Translations under genes and position numbers: made by a program | The notes under the pieces: model-generated | What the model was told of the DNA's origin: nothing | Seen by the model: the letters and a program-made list of their open reading frames with translations, nothing else | The model's database searches: none | Part shown: positions 1-8,571 of the stretch, piece after piece | How the letters are laid out: each line of letters opens with the position of its first letter | How positions within the stretch are numbered: position 1 is the stretch's first letter | Assembly (NCBI RefSeq): GCF_006874465.1 | Contig: NZ_VIRL01000013.1 | Span: 180,757 to 244,756 of the forward strand | Origin: Microbispora bryophytorum | GTDB taxonomy: Bacteria > Actinomycetota > Actinomycetes > Streptosporangiales > Streptosporangiaceae | Reading direction: 5' to 3' | DNA length: 64,000 nucleotides

Positions 1-290
1 CCGGATTCGTCGTATTCGAAGACGTGCACGTCGACGCTGCGGCCTCGGCCGTCGGTCAGGACGTAGTTCCACGCGGTGTCGTCACCGTCGCGCCTCTTCG
101 TGTATCCGAGACCCTGCATGAGTGCGGCGAATTCCACTTCGTCCTTGTGGTCGACCGCCACGTCGAGGTCCGGGTGCTCTCTCGTCTGCCTCCCGAGGAG
201 GGCGTCGACGCACCAGCCGCCGTCGATCCAGATCCTCACTCCACGTCCGGCGAGATAGTCGTAGATGCCGCAGACCGCTTCGGCGTCCAT
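1..290 (-). CDS. Nucleotidyltransferase of the lincosamide/aminoglycoside resistance type (N-terminal fragment, cut by window edge)
   Basis: About 96 residues are visible from an ATG at 290; the rest lies outside the window. The reading frame contains WIDGGWCVDALLGRQTREH followed by DLDVAVDHKDE. This is the nucleotide-binding core of the LinA/LnuA-like nucleotidyltransferase family: a GG-W motif, then paired acidic residues that bind the metal. Family members adenylylate lincosamides or related small molecules, but many chromosomal homologues have no known substrate, so resistance cannot be claimed. The gene begins only about 10 bases after a hairpin that ends the tRNA-Ala unit, and no clear ribosome binding site precedes the ATG. 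It may be leaderless, start elsewhere, or have lost its upstream part. Confidence 0.75.
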   Translation of the reverse strand, partial: MDAEAVCGIYDYLAGRGVRIWIDGGWCVDALLGRQTREHPDLDVAVDHKDEVEFAALMQGLGYTKRRDGDDTAWNYVLTDGRGRSVDVHVFEYDES

Positions 291-300
291 CAGAACGCCG

Positions 301-330
301 AGAGCCGCCCTCCGGATGGAGGACGGCTCT
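301..330 (-). terminator. Hairpin terminator after tRNA-Ala copy 1
   Basis: An inverted repeat (arms AGAGCCG and CGGCTCT, extended inwards by CCTCC/GGAGG, with a four-base loop) lies 20 bases after the 3' end of the tRNA. It has no T-tract, which is common in high-GC actinobacteria. Confidence 0.6.
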
Positions 331-349
331 CGGGATGGTTCGGTCATTG

Positions 350-422
350 TGGAGCTATGGGGATTCGAACCCCAGACCCCTTCCATGCCATGGAAGTGCG
401 CTACCAGCTGCGCTATAGCCCC
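350..422 (-). tRNA. tRNA-Ala, anticodon GGC (copy 1 of 3)
   Basis: A complete 73-base cloverleaf can be folded. The acceptor stem is GGGGCTA against TAGCTCC with discriminator A, and it contains the G3:U70 wobble pair that identifies tRNA-Ala. The anticodon stem is CTTCC/GGAAG around the loop ATGGCAT, giving anticodon GGC. The T-arm GGGGTTCGAATCCCC is canonical. CCA is not encoded. The sequence is identical to the copies at 4523-4595 and 35944-36016. Confidence 0.97.
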
Positions 423-453
423 TTGCCACACCGCGTCCGCGGCGCCTTGCCAG

Positions 454-482
454 TGTATAGGACTTCCGCGGTGTGGGTGTAA
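454..482 (-). promoter_or_regulatory. Promoter of tRNA-Ala copy 1
   Basis: On the minus strand, TTACAC (477-482) and TATACA (454-459) are separated by 17 bases, a good housekeeping-sigma layout. The -10 lies about 31 bases before the mature tRNA. The same GGTTAC and CCTATACACTG elements precede copy 2. Confidence 0.55.
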
Positions 483-624
483 CCGAGAAGACCTCGGCAG
501 GCGCAGGCGGCTCCCGCGGGCGCGGCGAGCGGTTCGGCCCGCCCGGCGCGCACCCCCGGAGGGCTCCACGACCGCGAAGCCCACGACGTACGTCGCCGCC
601 GGCGCGCCGCACGGCGTTCCGGTG

Positions 625-2109
625 TCAGGTCGCGTCCGGCGGATCGGTGATCGCCAGCGAGAACCAGACGGTCTTGCCTCCGGCCACCCGGCTGGTCCCC
701 CAGTGCTCCGCGAGCTGGCTGACGAGGTACAGCCCCCTGCCGTCCTCGTCGAGCGGGCCGGGCTCGCGCACCACCGGCAGCCGGTGGTCGTCGTCGCTGA
801 CCTCGCACAGCAGGTGGTCGGTGCGCAGCAGCCTGATGGTGATGGGCCGCTGGGTGTGCTGCACCGCGTTGGTGACGAGCTCCCCGGCGAGCAGCTCGGC
901 CGCCGGGATCATGGGCGTGAGGCCCCACGAGCCGAGCGTCCGCCGGACCAGGCCGCGTACGCGCGACGGCGCCGTCGGCTGAGGCTCCAGCAGCCACTGG
1001 GCGACGTGTCCGCTGGGGATGCCGCGGAACCGGATGGCCAGCACGGTGACGTCGTCGGTCCTCTCGACGGACAGCACGTCGTCGCTCAGCGCCTCGATCG
1101 AGGTTCCGTCGGCGAGCTTGCGGCGCAGCGACTCCACGCTCAGCCCGATGTCCTGTCCGCGCTCCTCCACGAGGCCGTCGGTGTAGAGGACGAGCATGCT
1201 GCCGTCCTCCGCCGCGATCTCCATCGTCTCGAACGGCGTGCGGCCCAGCCCGATCGGCGGGCACCGGGGCGGCGACAGCACCTCCGCCTTGCCGTCCGCT
1301 CCGAGCAAGATCGGCGGCAGATGCCCGGCGCTCGCGATCGTGCACCTGCGCAGCACCGGGTCGTACACGCAGTAGACGCAGGTGGTGAGCGTCTGCGCGG
1401 CCAGCCGCTGCGCCATCTCGTCGAGCGAGTGGAGCACCTGCTCGGCCGGCAGGTCGAGCGAGGCCAGGGTCTGCACGGCCGTGCGGAGCTGGCCCATCAC
1501 CGCGGCGGCGGCCAGCCCGTGTCCCATCACGTCGCCGACGACCAGGGCCACCCTGCTGCCCGGCAGCGGGATGACGTCGTACCAGTCGCCGCCCACCCGG
1601 TCGGCCATGGGCTTGTAGCGGTAGGCGATCTCCAGCCCCGGCAGGTCGGGCGGGTCGCCCGGCCGCATCCCGCGCTGAAGGGTCTCCAGGGTCTCGTTGT
1701 GCCGGCGGTCCCGCCGCCCGTGATGGATCGTGAGCGCGGCGGGCACGGCGAGCTGTTCCGCGGCGAGCACGTGCGCCTTCCCGAAGGGCGGCCGACGGGC
1801 GTCGCGCGCCAGCAGCGCGCAGCCGACGGGCGTGCCGTACGCCCTGAGAGGCACGGCGAGCAGGTGCCCGTCGAGCAGGGTCGCCTCACCGATCCCGTCG
1901 TCGGCCCAGCGCGGCGGCAGCCGCCCGTCGGGATCGACCCGATGCCAGGCGGCGCCGTCCACATAGACCGCGGCGGCGTCGGCCAGCTTCGGCACCACCG
2001 CCTCACACAGGACCCTCGTCGCCTCCTCCGGGCCGCGGCTCTCGCCCATGGCCCGGACGACCCCGCTGACGTGACTCAGCACAGAGAACGGTTCCCCGTC
2101 TCGCGACAC
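625..2109 (-). CDS. SpoIIE/RsbU-type PP2C phosphatase with GAF-like and HATPase domains
   Basis: A 494-residue protein with a GTG start. The first 150 residues or so resemble a GAF sensor domain. The middle is a PP2C/SpoIIE phosphatase with the metal-binding blocks VGGDWYDVIPL, GDVMGHG, LVLYTDGLVEERG and RTDDVTVL. The C-terminus is an anti-sigma-factor-type ATPase fold, with GELVTNAVQHT (N-box) and DEDGRGLYLV (G-box). Proteins of this build dephosphorylate anti-anti-sigma factors in partner-switching stress circuits and are abundant in actinobacteria. No sigma or anti-sigma partner is encoded nearby, so its target is unknown. It starts 12 bases after the methyltransferase gene and is probably cotranscribed with it. 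Confidence 0.9.
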   Translation of the reverse strand: MSRDGEPFSVLSHVSGVVRAMGESRGPEEATRVLCEAVVPKLADAAAVYVDGAAWHRVDPDGRLPPRWADDGIGEATLLDGHLLAVPLRAYGTPVGCALLARDARRPPFGKAHVLAAEQLAVPAALTIHHGRRDRRHNETLETLQRGMRPGDPPDLPGLEIAYRYKPMADRVGGDWYDVIPLPGSRVALVVGDVMGHGLAAAAVMGQLRTAVQTLASLDLPAEQVLHSLDEMAQRLAAQTLTTCVYCVYDPVLRRCTIASAGHLPPILLGADGKAEVLSPPRCPPIGLGRTPFETMEIAAEDGSMLVLYTDGLVEERGQDIGLSVESLRRKLADGTSIEALSDDVLSVERTDDVTVLAIRFRGIPSGHVAQWLLEPQPTAPSRVRGLVRRTLGSWGLTPMIPAAELLAGELVTNAVQHTQRPITIRLLRTDHLLCEVSDDDHRLPVVREPGPLDEDGRGLYLVSQLAEHWGTSRVAGGKTVWFSLAITDPPDAT

Positions 2110-2121
2110 GGGTGCGGCCGC

Positions 2122-2787
2122 TCAGACTCGGTCACGCCGGCAGTTGACGAAGAGCTGGATTTCCGGCGGCGCCTGCGTGGTCGCCGGAGCGTACGAAAGG
2201 TGGTTCTCCGACAACACGCTGAAACCGGCGGCTTCGATGACCTCGCGCAACTCGTCACGCAGATATCCGGTCACCCGCACCGGAGCGCCGAGAAACTGGA
2301 AGGGCACGTCGTCGAGGTCGATTTCCACCATGCTCAGTGAGAACAGGCCGCCGGGGGCGAGCACGGCGTGGATCGCGCGCAGCGCCTGCTCGATCTCGGC
2401 CCGCGGCAGCATGAGCAGACTGAAGAAGGCCGTCACGGCGTCGAACGCGCCGAGCGAGCCGTCGAGGTCGAGCACGTCGCGTTCGACGAACGTCCCGGTC
2501 GGCACGTTTTTACGCGCCAGGTCCAGCATGACCGGGGAGATGTCGATGCCGGTCACCTCGCAGCCCGCCTCGGCGAACTGCTGTGCCGTGGGCGACCCCG
2601 TGCCGCAGCCGACGTCGAGGACGCGCGCCCCCGGCTTGAGCTGCTTGATCATCCACTCGCCGGCGGCCACCTGGCCTTCCTTGTGCGGAAACGCCTCGTC
2701 GTACCGGCCGCCGATGCGATTGAACGCCTCGGCCTGGATGGCCCGGTACTCCTGACGCGGATTGTCCGGTCCTGATTCGATTGTCAT
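2122..2787 (-). CDS. Class I SAM-dependent methyltransferase
   Basis: A 221-residue protein with the Rossmann SAM-binding motif I VLDVGCGTG at residues 56-64. An acidic strand follows (VTGIDISPVML), then a DAVTAFFSLLMLPR block and a post-motif AAGFSVL. It resembles the Methyltransf_11/25 class acting on small molecules. The substrate cannot be deduced. It is the first gene of a two-gene unit with the SpoIIE-type phosphatase, which is an unusual pairing. It diverges from the LtrA gene across a 416-base gap. Confidence 0.88.
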   Translation of the reverse strand: MTIESGPDNPRQEYRAIQAEAFNRIGGRYDEAFPHKEGQVAAGEWMIKQLKPGARVLDVGCGTGSPTAQQFAEAGCEVTGIDISPVMLDLARKNVPTGTFVERDVLDLDGSLGAFDAVTAFFSLLMLPRAEIEQALRAIHAVLAPGGLFSLSMVEIDLDDVPFQFLGAPVRVTGYLRDELREVIEAAGFSVLSENHLSYAPATTQAPPEIQLFVNCRRDRV

Positions 2788-3203
2788 GGTCGCCGCCGTT
2801 GGTGATCAGCCGTCTTTTGCCTCCTTCTAGATAGGGGACCGCACCCGGACAAGTCAAGCCATTGCGTGGCTAAATAGGCATTTCGGCCAACAATTGTGTC
2901 AAAGATCGTTGTCAACTCATGGCCGGCACACCGATATGCCAGAGATGATCGACGAGGGCCGTGAGGCCGTACGCCCGCCGATGAACAGAACCGGCCGGCC
3001 CCGGCGGCGGAGAGTTTCGGACACACTGCGCACTGGCCTGAGCTCCGTTTTTTGGGCCACGCGGGCGACCGAGCGCTCGATGTAGCGGCCGGTCGGCCGC
3101 TCGCTCCGCCGGGCTCTCATTCGCCCGAACACATGCCAGCAGATCCCGGTATATCAAAATATCTTCTTCCATTTCGGCGGAAAGATCCCTAGCGTGGGCC
3201 GCC
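2788..3203. other. Divergent intergenic region without a convincing gene
   Basis: This 416-base gap separates the methyltransferase (minus) from ltrA (plus). It is less GC-rich than its surroundings near both ends. It contains an 8-bp inverted repeat AGCGGCCG/CGGCCGCT at 3084-3101 and an AT-rich stretch near 3150-3170 that could hold the ltrA promoter. Short open frames exist in several registers, but none shows a recognisable motif or a good start. It may be a decayed gene or a long regulatory region. Confidence 0.5.
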
Positions 3204-4370
3204 GTGACGATGCACACGGGCACGCTCCGCCCGCGCGGCGGAGAGCAGCGGGTCACGTTCACCGAGCTGTTCTTCGACCTCGTGTACGTGTTCGCGATCA
3301 CTCAGCTCTCCCATCTGCTGCTCGGCCACCTGTCGGGGCGCGGCGCGGCGCAGACCCTGTTGCTGCTGCTCGCCGTCTGGTGGGCCTGGATCTACACCGC
3401 CTGGCACACGAACTGGTTCGACCCCGACCGCCCTTCGGTGCGGATCGTGCTGGTCGCCGTCATGCTCGCGAGCCTGGTCATGTCGGCGGCCCTCCCCCGG
3501 GCCTTCGGCGAGCACGGCCTGATGTTCGCCGGGGCGTACGTGGCCGTCCAGGTCGTCCGTACGGCGTGCTCGGTGGCCGCCGCGCCGCGGGGTCCGCTGC
3601 GGCGCAACCTGACGCGCGTGCTCGCCTGGGCGGTGCTGTCGGGGGTGTTCTGGATCGCAGGAGGCCTCGCGCACGGTCTGTCCAGGGAACTGCTCTGGGC
3701 GGCGGCGGTGGGGGCCGACCTGCTGGCCCCCTGGGTCGGGTTCGTCACCCCGGGCCTCGGCAGGTCGGCGACGACGGACTGGTCGATCGACGGCGCCCAC
3801 CTGGCCGAGCGCTGCCAGCTCTTCCTGATCATCGCCTTCGGCGAGTCGATCCTGGTCACCGGGGCGACCTTCGCCGCGCACCCGTCCGCCGCCGCGGGCG
3901 CGGCCCTTCTCACCGCGTTCGGCGCGAGCGTCGGCCTGTGGTGGACCTACTTCGGCAGCAGCGCCGAGGCGGGCAGCCGGATGATCGCCGCGGCGGACGA
4001 CCCGGGCCGGCTCGCCCGTTCGGCCTACACCTTCCTCCACCTGCCGATGGTCGCGGGCGTCGTCGTGTCGGCGGTGGCCGACGAACTCGTGATCCACCAC
4101 CCGGGCGGGCACACCGCGCCCGGGACGGCGATCGCCGTGCTGGGCGGCCCCGCGCTCTTCCTCACCGGGCACGCGCTGTTCAAGCGGGCCGTCTGGGGGC
4201 GCGTCCCGAGGTCGCATCTGGTGGGGGTGCTCGTCCTCGCCGCCCTCGGGGCCCTGACGCCGCTGGTGCCGCCCCTGGCGCTCGCGGCCTGCGCCACCGC
4301 GACCGTGGCGGGCGTCGCCGCCCACGCGACCGTCGCCCGCCGCGGGGAGCCGCGGGCGCGTCGCCCCTGA
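3204..4370 (+). CDS. ltrA: Low temperature requirement protein A (LtrA) family membrane protein
   Basis: A 388-residue polytopic membrane protein with the family hallmark near the N-terminus (VTFTELFFDLVYVFAITQLSH) and about ten hydrophobic segments. Other LtrA-typical blocks are WWAWIYTAWHTNWFDP and HLAERCQLFLIIAFGES, both with conserved polar residues inside membrane stretches. The family was named from a Listeria cold-growth mutant and its biochemical role is unknown. GTG at 3204 and ATG at 3210 are both possible starts, and neither has a strong ribosome binding site. It appears monocistronic and is followed by the terminator and tRNA of the opposite strand. Confidence 0.9.
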   Translation: MTMHTGTLRPRGGEQRVTFTELFFDLVYVFAITQLSHLLLGHLSGRGAAQTLLLLLAVWWAWIYTAWHTNWFDPDRPSVRIVLVAVMLASLVMSAALPRAFGEHGLMFAGAYVAVQVVRTACSVAAAPRGPLRRNLTRVLAWAVLSGVFWIAGGLAHGLSRELLWAAAVGADLLAPWVGFVTPGLGRSATTDWSIDGAHLAERCQLFLIIAFGESILVTGATFAAHPSAAAGAALLTAFGASVGLWWTYFGSSAEAGSRMIAAADDPGRLARSAYTFLHLPMVAGVVVSAVADELVIHHPGGHTAPGTAIAVLGGPALFLTGHALFKRAVWGRVPRSHLVGVLVLAALGALTPLVPPLALAACATATVAGVAAHATVARRGEPRARRP

Positions 4371-4486
4371 CCGCCACCACGACAGTCCTCCGCCTCTTCG
4401 GCATCCCTGAGGGAAACGGAGAACCGGCGCCACGGGGCGGATGGGAATGCCGCGCCCCGGAGCCCGCTCGCCGGCCTTCTGACATG

Positions 4487-4512
4487 AAAAAGGGCGGTCG
4501 ATCGACCGCCCT
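4487..4512 (-). terminator. Intrinsic terminator of tRNA-Ala copy 2
   Basis: A perfect inverted repeat, GGGCGGTC/GACCGCCC around GATC, is followed on the minus strand by TTTTT. It is a textbook rho-independent terminator 11 bases after the tRNA 3' end. The ltrA stop codon lies 116 bases away on the other strand, so it might act in both directions. Confidence 0.85.
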
Positions 4513-4522
4513 CAAGGTGTTG

Positions 4523-4595
4523 TGGAGCTATGGGGATTCGAACCCCAGACCCCTTCCATGCCATGGAAGTGCGCTACCAGCTGCGCTATAGCCCC
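4523..4595 (-). tRNA. tRNA-Ala, anticodon GGC (copy 2 of 3)
   Basis: Base-for-base identical to copies 1 and 3 over all 73 positions: G3:U70 acceptor wobble, GGC anticodon, no encoded CCA. It has its own promoter and a strong terminator, so it is very likely functional. Confidence 0.97.
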
Positions 4596-4610
4596 TTGCG
4601 ACGCAGTCAG

Positions 4611-4640
4611 TGTATAGGAGTCCGCGCGAGGACGGTAACC
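4611..4640 (-). promoter_or_regulatory. Promoter of tRNA-Ala copy 2
   Basis: On the minus strand a -35-like GGTTAC (4635-4640) and a -10 TATACA (4611-4616) form a promoter ending about 15 bases before the mature tRNA. The -10 context CCTATACACTG is the same as at copy 1, which suggests the promoter and tRNA were duplicated together. Confidence 0.55.
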
Positions 4641-4653
4641 GGATCCGGGCCCT

Positions 4654-4734
4654 CGTCCGCCGCCGAGGCGGCGGACGGGACGAGCGCCCCGGATCCGAGG
4701 GTGAGGGAGGGCGGCCAGGCCGCCCACCCCTCAC
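4654..4734 (-). terminator. Two hairpins ending the araBDA unit
   Basis: Two strong inverted repeats follow the araA stop codon. The first (4701-4734) has GTGAGGG plus GGGCGGCC pairing with GGCCGCCC plus CCCTCAC around a short loop. The second (4654-4677) is a perfect 11-bp stem with a two-base centre. They separate the arabinose operon from the tRNA promoter. Confidence 0.7.
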
Positions 4735-4743
4735 TTCTTTCGG

Positions 4744-6225
4744 TCAGAACCCCTGCGCGAGCCGGTAGTAGGCCTGGTTCCACCGCAGTTCCTTGGTGAA
4801 CTGGCGCGAGGTGGTCGCCTCGTCGATGACGAGCAGCTCGACGCCGAGCATGTCGGCGAAGTCGGTCAGCTCCTCGGACCCGACGGCCGAGGAGAGCACC
4901 GTGTGGTGCGGGGCCCCCGCCGTGATCCACGACTCGGTGGAGGTGCGCATGTCGGGCCGGGGCTTCCACACCGCACGGGCGACCGGCAGGGCGGGCAGCG
5001 GCTCGGGCGGGGCGACCACGTCGATCTCGTTGGCCACCAGCCGGAACCGCTCGCCCATGTCGGACAGGCCCACCACGACGGCGGGGCCGGGGGCGGCGTC
5101 GAACACGAGCCGCACCGGGTCCTCCCGGCCGCCGATGCTCAGCGGGTGGATCTCGCACGCGGGGGTGTCCGCGGCGATCGTCGGGCAGACCTCCAGCATG
5201 TGCGCGCCGAGGATGAGCTCCTCGCCCGGGGTGAGGTGGTAGGTGTAGTCCTCCATGAACGAGGTGCCGCCGGGCAGGCCCTCCGACATGACCTTGAGCG
5301 TGCGCAGCAGCACCGAGGTCTTCCAGTCGCCCTCGCCGCCGAAGCCGTAGCCGTCGCCCATGAGCCGCTGCACGGCCAGGCCGGGAAGCTGGCGCAGCCC
5401 GCCCAGGTCCTCGAAGTTCGTGGTGAACGCCTTGAAGCCGCCGCCCTCCAGGAAGTGCCGCAGGCCCAGCTCGATGCGGGCCGCGTAACGCAGCGAATCG
5501 TGCCGCTCCCCGCCCGCGCGCAGCTCCGGGGCCATCCGGTAGAGGTCCTCGTACTCCTTGACGAGGGCGGACACGTCGGCGTCCGCGGCGGCGTCCACGG
5601 CCTCGGCCAGCTCGTTGACGCCGTAGGTGTTCACCGACACCCCGAACCGCAGCTGCGCCTCGACCTTGTCGCCCTCGGTTACGGCGACGTCGCGCATGTT
5701 GTCACCGAAGCGGGCCAGGCGCAGCGAGCCGACCTCGGCCCGGCCGGCCGCGGCGCGGGCCCAGGTGGCGATCCGCGCCGCCACCGCCGGGTCGCTCACG
5801 TGGCCCGCGACGGTCTTGCGCGGCACGCCGAGGCGCGTCTGGATGTAACCGAACTCACGGTCGCCGTGGGCGGCCTGGTTGAGGTTCATGAAGTCCATGT
5901 CGATGGAGCTCCACGGCAGTTCCACGTTGGCCTGCGTGTGCAGGTGCAGCAGCGGCTTGCGCAACGCGTCCAGACCGGCGATCCACATCTTGGCCGGGGA
6001 GAACGTGTGCATCCACGCGATCAGGCCGATGCAGTCGTCGTCACCGTTGGCCTCAAGGCACACCCGGCGGATGGCCGCCGCGTCGGTGAGCACCGGCCGC
6101 CACTCGAGCTCGAACGGCAGCGCCTCGCCCAACTGCTCGGCGATGCGCTGGGACTGCTCGGCCACCTGCCGCAGCGTGTCCTCGCCGTACAGACCCTGGC
6201 TACCGGTCAGGAACCAAAGCTTCAC
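4744..6225 (-). CDS. araA: L-arabinose isomerase
   Basis: A 493-residue protein that converts L-arabinose to L-ribulose in the cytoplasm, the first catabolic step. It aligns with AraA over the full usual length. Expected active-site features are present: Glu in GGEGDWK, Glu in FMEDYTYH, His in [11 protein letters not shown] and His in GAPHHTV, matching the E306/E333/H350/H450 set of E. coli AraA that binds Mn2+ and sugar. The start is GTG, preceded by AGAGGAG. It overlaps the araD stop codon in a GTGA arrangement, so translation is probably coupled. It is the last gene of araB-araD-araA. Confidence 0.97.
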   Translation of the reverse strand: MKLWFLTGSQGLYGEDTLRQVAEQSQRIAEQLGEALPFELEWRPVLTDAAAIRRVCLEANGDDDCIGLIAWMHTFSPAKMWIAGLDALRKPLLHLHTQANVELPWSSIDMDFMNLNQAAHGDREFGYIQTRLGVPRKTVAGHVSDPAVAARIATWARAAAGRAEVGSLRLARFGDNMRDVAVTEGDKVEAQLRFGVSVNTYGVNELAEAVDAAADADVSALVKEYEDLYRMAPELRAGGERHDSLRYAARIELGLRHFLEGGGFKAFTTNFEDLGGLRQLPGLAVQRLMGDGYGFGGEGDWKTSVLLRTLKVMSEGLPGGTSFMEDYTYHLTPGEELILGAHMLEVCPTIAADTPACEIHPLSIGGREDPVRLVFDAAPGPAVVVGLSDMGERFRLVANEIDVVAPPEPLPALPVARAVWKPRPDMRTSTESWITAGAPHHTVLSSAVGSEELTDFADMLGVELLVIDEATTSRQFTKELRWNQAYYRLAQGF

Positions 6226-6881
6226 AGGTGACTCCTCTGTCCATAGACGTTCTGATACCGGTCGTACAAGCGGTCGATGTCGCCCTGCGCGATCGGCAGG
6301 GGCTCACCGAGCTGCCGGGAGACATGCACGGTGCGGGCGACGTCCTCGCACATGACGGCGGCCTTGACGGCCGCCTTCGGCGAGTCGCCGATGGTGAACA
6401 CGCCGTGGTTCTGCATCAGCACGGCGGGCGAACGGTGGCCGGACAGGGTCGCGACGATCCCCTTGCCGATGTCGTCGTTGCCGATGAGCGCGAACGGCCC
6501 GAGGGGGATCTCACCGCCGAACTCGTCGGCCATCGCGGTGAGCACGCACGGGATCGCCTCGCCGCGGGCCGCCCACGCCGAGGCGTACGTGGAGTGGGTG
6601 TGGACCACGCCGTTGACCTCCGGCATGTGCCGGTAGACGTAGGCGTGCGCCGCCGTGTCGCTGGACGGAGACAGGTCTCCCTCGACCAGGTTGCCGTCGA
6701 GGTCGCAGACCACGATCGACTCGGGAGTCAGGTCGTCGTAGGACACCCCGCTGGGCTTGATGACGAACAGGTCCTCGCCCGGCACCCTGCCCGACACGTT
6801 GCCGGCCGTCCAGACGACGAGGTTGTATCGCACCAGTTCGGCGTGGAGCCGGCAGACTTCCCTGCGAAGTTCATCGATCAT
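6222..6881 (-). CDS. araD: L-ribulose-5-phosphate 4-epimerase
   Basis: A 219-residue class II aldolase-fold enzyme that epimerises L-ribulose 5-phosphate to D-xylulose 5-phosphate, feeding the pentose phosphate pathway. Zinc-binding histidines are visible in [13 protein letters not shown] and MQNHGVF. The phosphate-binding block [10 protein letters not shown] and the substrate block KPSGVSY are also present. The ATG overlaps the araB stop codon (ATGA) and its own stop overlaps the araA start, so all three catabolic genes are translationally coupled. The open frame continues far upstream, but that part is a shadow of araB; the ATG at 6881 gives the family length. Confidence 0.97.
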   Translation of the reverse strand: MIDELRREVCRLHAELVRYNLVVWTAGNVSGRVPGEDLFVIKPSGVSYDDLTPESIVVCDLDGNLVEGDLSPSSDTAAHAYVYRHMPEVNGVVHTHSTYASAWAARGEAIPCVLTAMADEFGGEIPLGPFALIGNDDIGKGIVATLSGHRSPAVLMQNHGVFTIGDSPKAAVKAAVMCEDVARTVHVSRQLGEPLPIAQGDIDRLYDRYQNVYGQRSHL

Positions 6882-8530
6882 GCACTGGCCTCGTTCCTGA
6901 TAGCGCGCAGCCGGTGGAGCATCCCGCCGTCCGCGAAGTGGTCGTGCAACCTGCGGTACTCCGCGTACAGCCGGTCGTAGGCGTCGGCGCGCCCGGCGTC
7001 GGGCGCGTAGACGGCGGCTTGGCGCTTGCCCATGTCGGCCGCGGCCGCGGCGATGTCGGGGTAGGCGCCCGCGGCGACCGCCGCGTGGATCGCCGAGCCG
7101 AGGGCCGGCCCCTGGTCGGAGCCGATCACCGACAGCGGACGGCGCAGCACGTCGGCGTACGTCTGCATGAGGAAGCCGTTCTTGAGCAGGCCGCCGGCGA
7201 CCACGAACTCCTCCACCGGGACCCCGGCCGCCTCGAACGTCTCCACGATCGTCCTGGCGCCGAACGCGGTGGCCTCGATGAGCGCCCGGTAGACGTCCTC
7301 GGGCCGGGTCGCGAGCGTCTGGCCGACGACGACGCCGGAGAGGGTGTGGTCGACCAGGACCGAGCGGTTGCCGCCGTGCCAGTCGAGGGCGATCAGCCCG
7401 TGCTGCCCGACCTTCTGCTCGGCGGCGAGGGAGGTGAGGTACTCGTGCAGCCCGAGCCCCGCCTCGGCGGCCCGGTCCGCGTACGACGCGGGCACGCAGT
7501 TGTCCACGAACCAGGCGAAGATGTCGCCGACGGCCGACTGGCCCGCCTCGTAGCCCCACAGTCCGGGGACGATGCCGTCGCGCACCACGCCGCACATGCC
7601 GGGAACCTCGGCGAGCTGGTCGGAGCACATGACATGGCAGGTGGAGGTGCCCATGATGGCGACCATCTGGCCCGGCCGCACGGCGTCGGCCGCCGCGGCG
7701 GTGACGTGGGCGTCGACGTTGCCGACCGCCACCGCGATCCCCTCGGGCAGTCCCGTCCACTCGGCGGCGAGCGCGGTCAGGCGGCCGGCGAGGCCGCCGA
7801 GCGGAGCGAGCTCCTGGCCGAGCTTGCGGGTGAAGCCGGAGAAGGCGGGATTGAGCGCGGCCAGGAAGTCCTCGGACGGATAGGCGCCGTCCTGGTGGAC
7901 GGCCTTGTACCCGGCGGTGCAGACGTTGCGGGTCTCCACTCCGGTGAGCTGCCAGATGATCCAGTCCGCGGCCTCGATCCAGCGGTCGGCCCGGTCGTAC
8001 ATCTCCGGGTCCTCCTCCAGCAGCTGCAGGCCCTTGGCGAAGGCCCACTCGGAAGAGATCTTGCCGCCGTACCGGGGCAGCCACGCCTCGCCGCGCTCGG
8101 CGGCCAGCGCGTTGATGCGGTCGGCGTGCGACTGGGCCGCGTGGTGCTTCCACAGCTTCGGCCAGGCGTGCGGCCGCTCGGGAAACTCCTCGCACAACGG
8201 GTGGCCGTCGGCGGTGGCGGGCAGGATGGTGCAGGCCGTGAAGTCCGTGCCGATGCCGATCACCTGCTCGGCCGGGACCTGCGCGGCGGCCAGCGCCTTG
8301 GGCACCGCGTGCCGCAACACGTCGATCCAGTCCGCGGGCGACTGCAGAGCCCAGTCCGGCCCGAGGCGGACGCCGGAGCCCGGCAACGCCTCCTCGATCA
8401 CGCGGTGGGCGTACTCGTGCACGGCGCTGCCCAGCTCCGCGCCATCGCTCACCCGCACGACCACGGCGCGGCCGGACAACGTGCCGTAATCCACACCGAC
8501 CACATAACGATCACTGTCAACGTTCAACAC
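6878..8530 (-). CDS. araB: Ribulokinase
   Basis: An FGGY-family carbohydrate kinase of about 550 residues that phosphorylates L-ribulose with ATP. The N-terminal sugar-kinase signature YVVGVDYGTLSGRAVVV, the internal GNVDAHVTAAA and the C-terminal VVAGGLLKNGFLMQ / GPALGSAIHAA blocks match AraB. The GGAGG ribosome binding site lies four bases before GTG (8530) and seven bases before TTG (8527), so either may be the true start. The frame stays open to 8578 but upstream of the binding site. It is the first gene of araBDA, about 100 bases after the mmsB stop, with a palindrome and a hairpin in the gap. Confidence 0.95.
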   Translation of the reverse strand: MLNVDSDRYVVGVDYGTLSGRAVVVRVSDGAELGSAVHEYAHRVIEEALPGSGVRLGPDWALQSPADWIDVLRHAVPKALAAAQVPAEQVIGIGTDFTACTILPATADGHPLCEEFPERPHAWPKLWKHHAAQSHADRINALAAERGEAWLPRYGGKISSEWAFAKGLQLLEEDPEMYDRADRWIEAADWIIWQLTGVETRNVCTAGYKAVHQDGAYPSEDFLAALNPAFSGFTRKLGQELAPLGGLAGRLTALAAEWTGLPEGIAVAVGNVDAHVTAAAADAVRPGQMVAIMGTSTCHVMCSDQLAEVPGMCGVVRDGIVPGLWGYEAGQSAVGDIFAWFVDNCVPASYADRAAEAGLGLHEYLTSLAAEQKVGQHGLIALDWHGGNRSVLVDHTLSGVVVGQTLATRPEDVYRALIEATAFGARTIVETFEAAGVPVEEFVVAGGLLKNGFLMQTYADVLRRPLSVIGSDQGPALGSAIHAAVAAGAYPDIAAAAADMGKRQAAVYAPDAGRADAYDRLYAEYRRLHDHFADGGMLHRLRAIRNEASA

Positions 8531-8571
8531 ACAACCTCCAGAGGCTCTTGCGCCGGCCATGCCCGGAGCGG

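Noticed and set aside
265..2340. A 691-codon plus-strand frame crossing tRNA-Ala copy 1
   Set aside because: It overlaps a tRNA and lies antisense to the SpoIIE-type phosphatase; it has no family features.
2912..3301. A 129-codon minus-strand frame in the gap before ltrA
   Set aside because: No motif or good start, and it runs into the ltrA coding region on the other strand. Retained only as an unexplained gap.
422..4523. An integrative element between tRNA-Ala copies 1 and 2
   Set aside because: No integrase, excisionase, replication or transfer gene is present; the identical tRNA genes are full genes with promoters rather than partial attachment sites.
6882..8195. An N-terminal extension of araD into the araB region
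   Set aside because: This part is a shadow frame of araB. The ATG at 6881 gives the exact family length and an ATGA overlap with araB.
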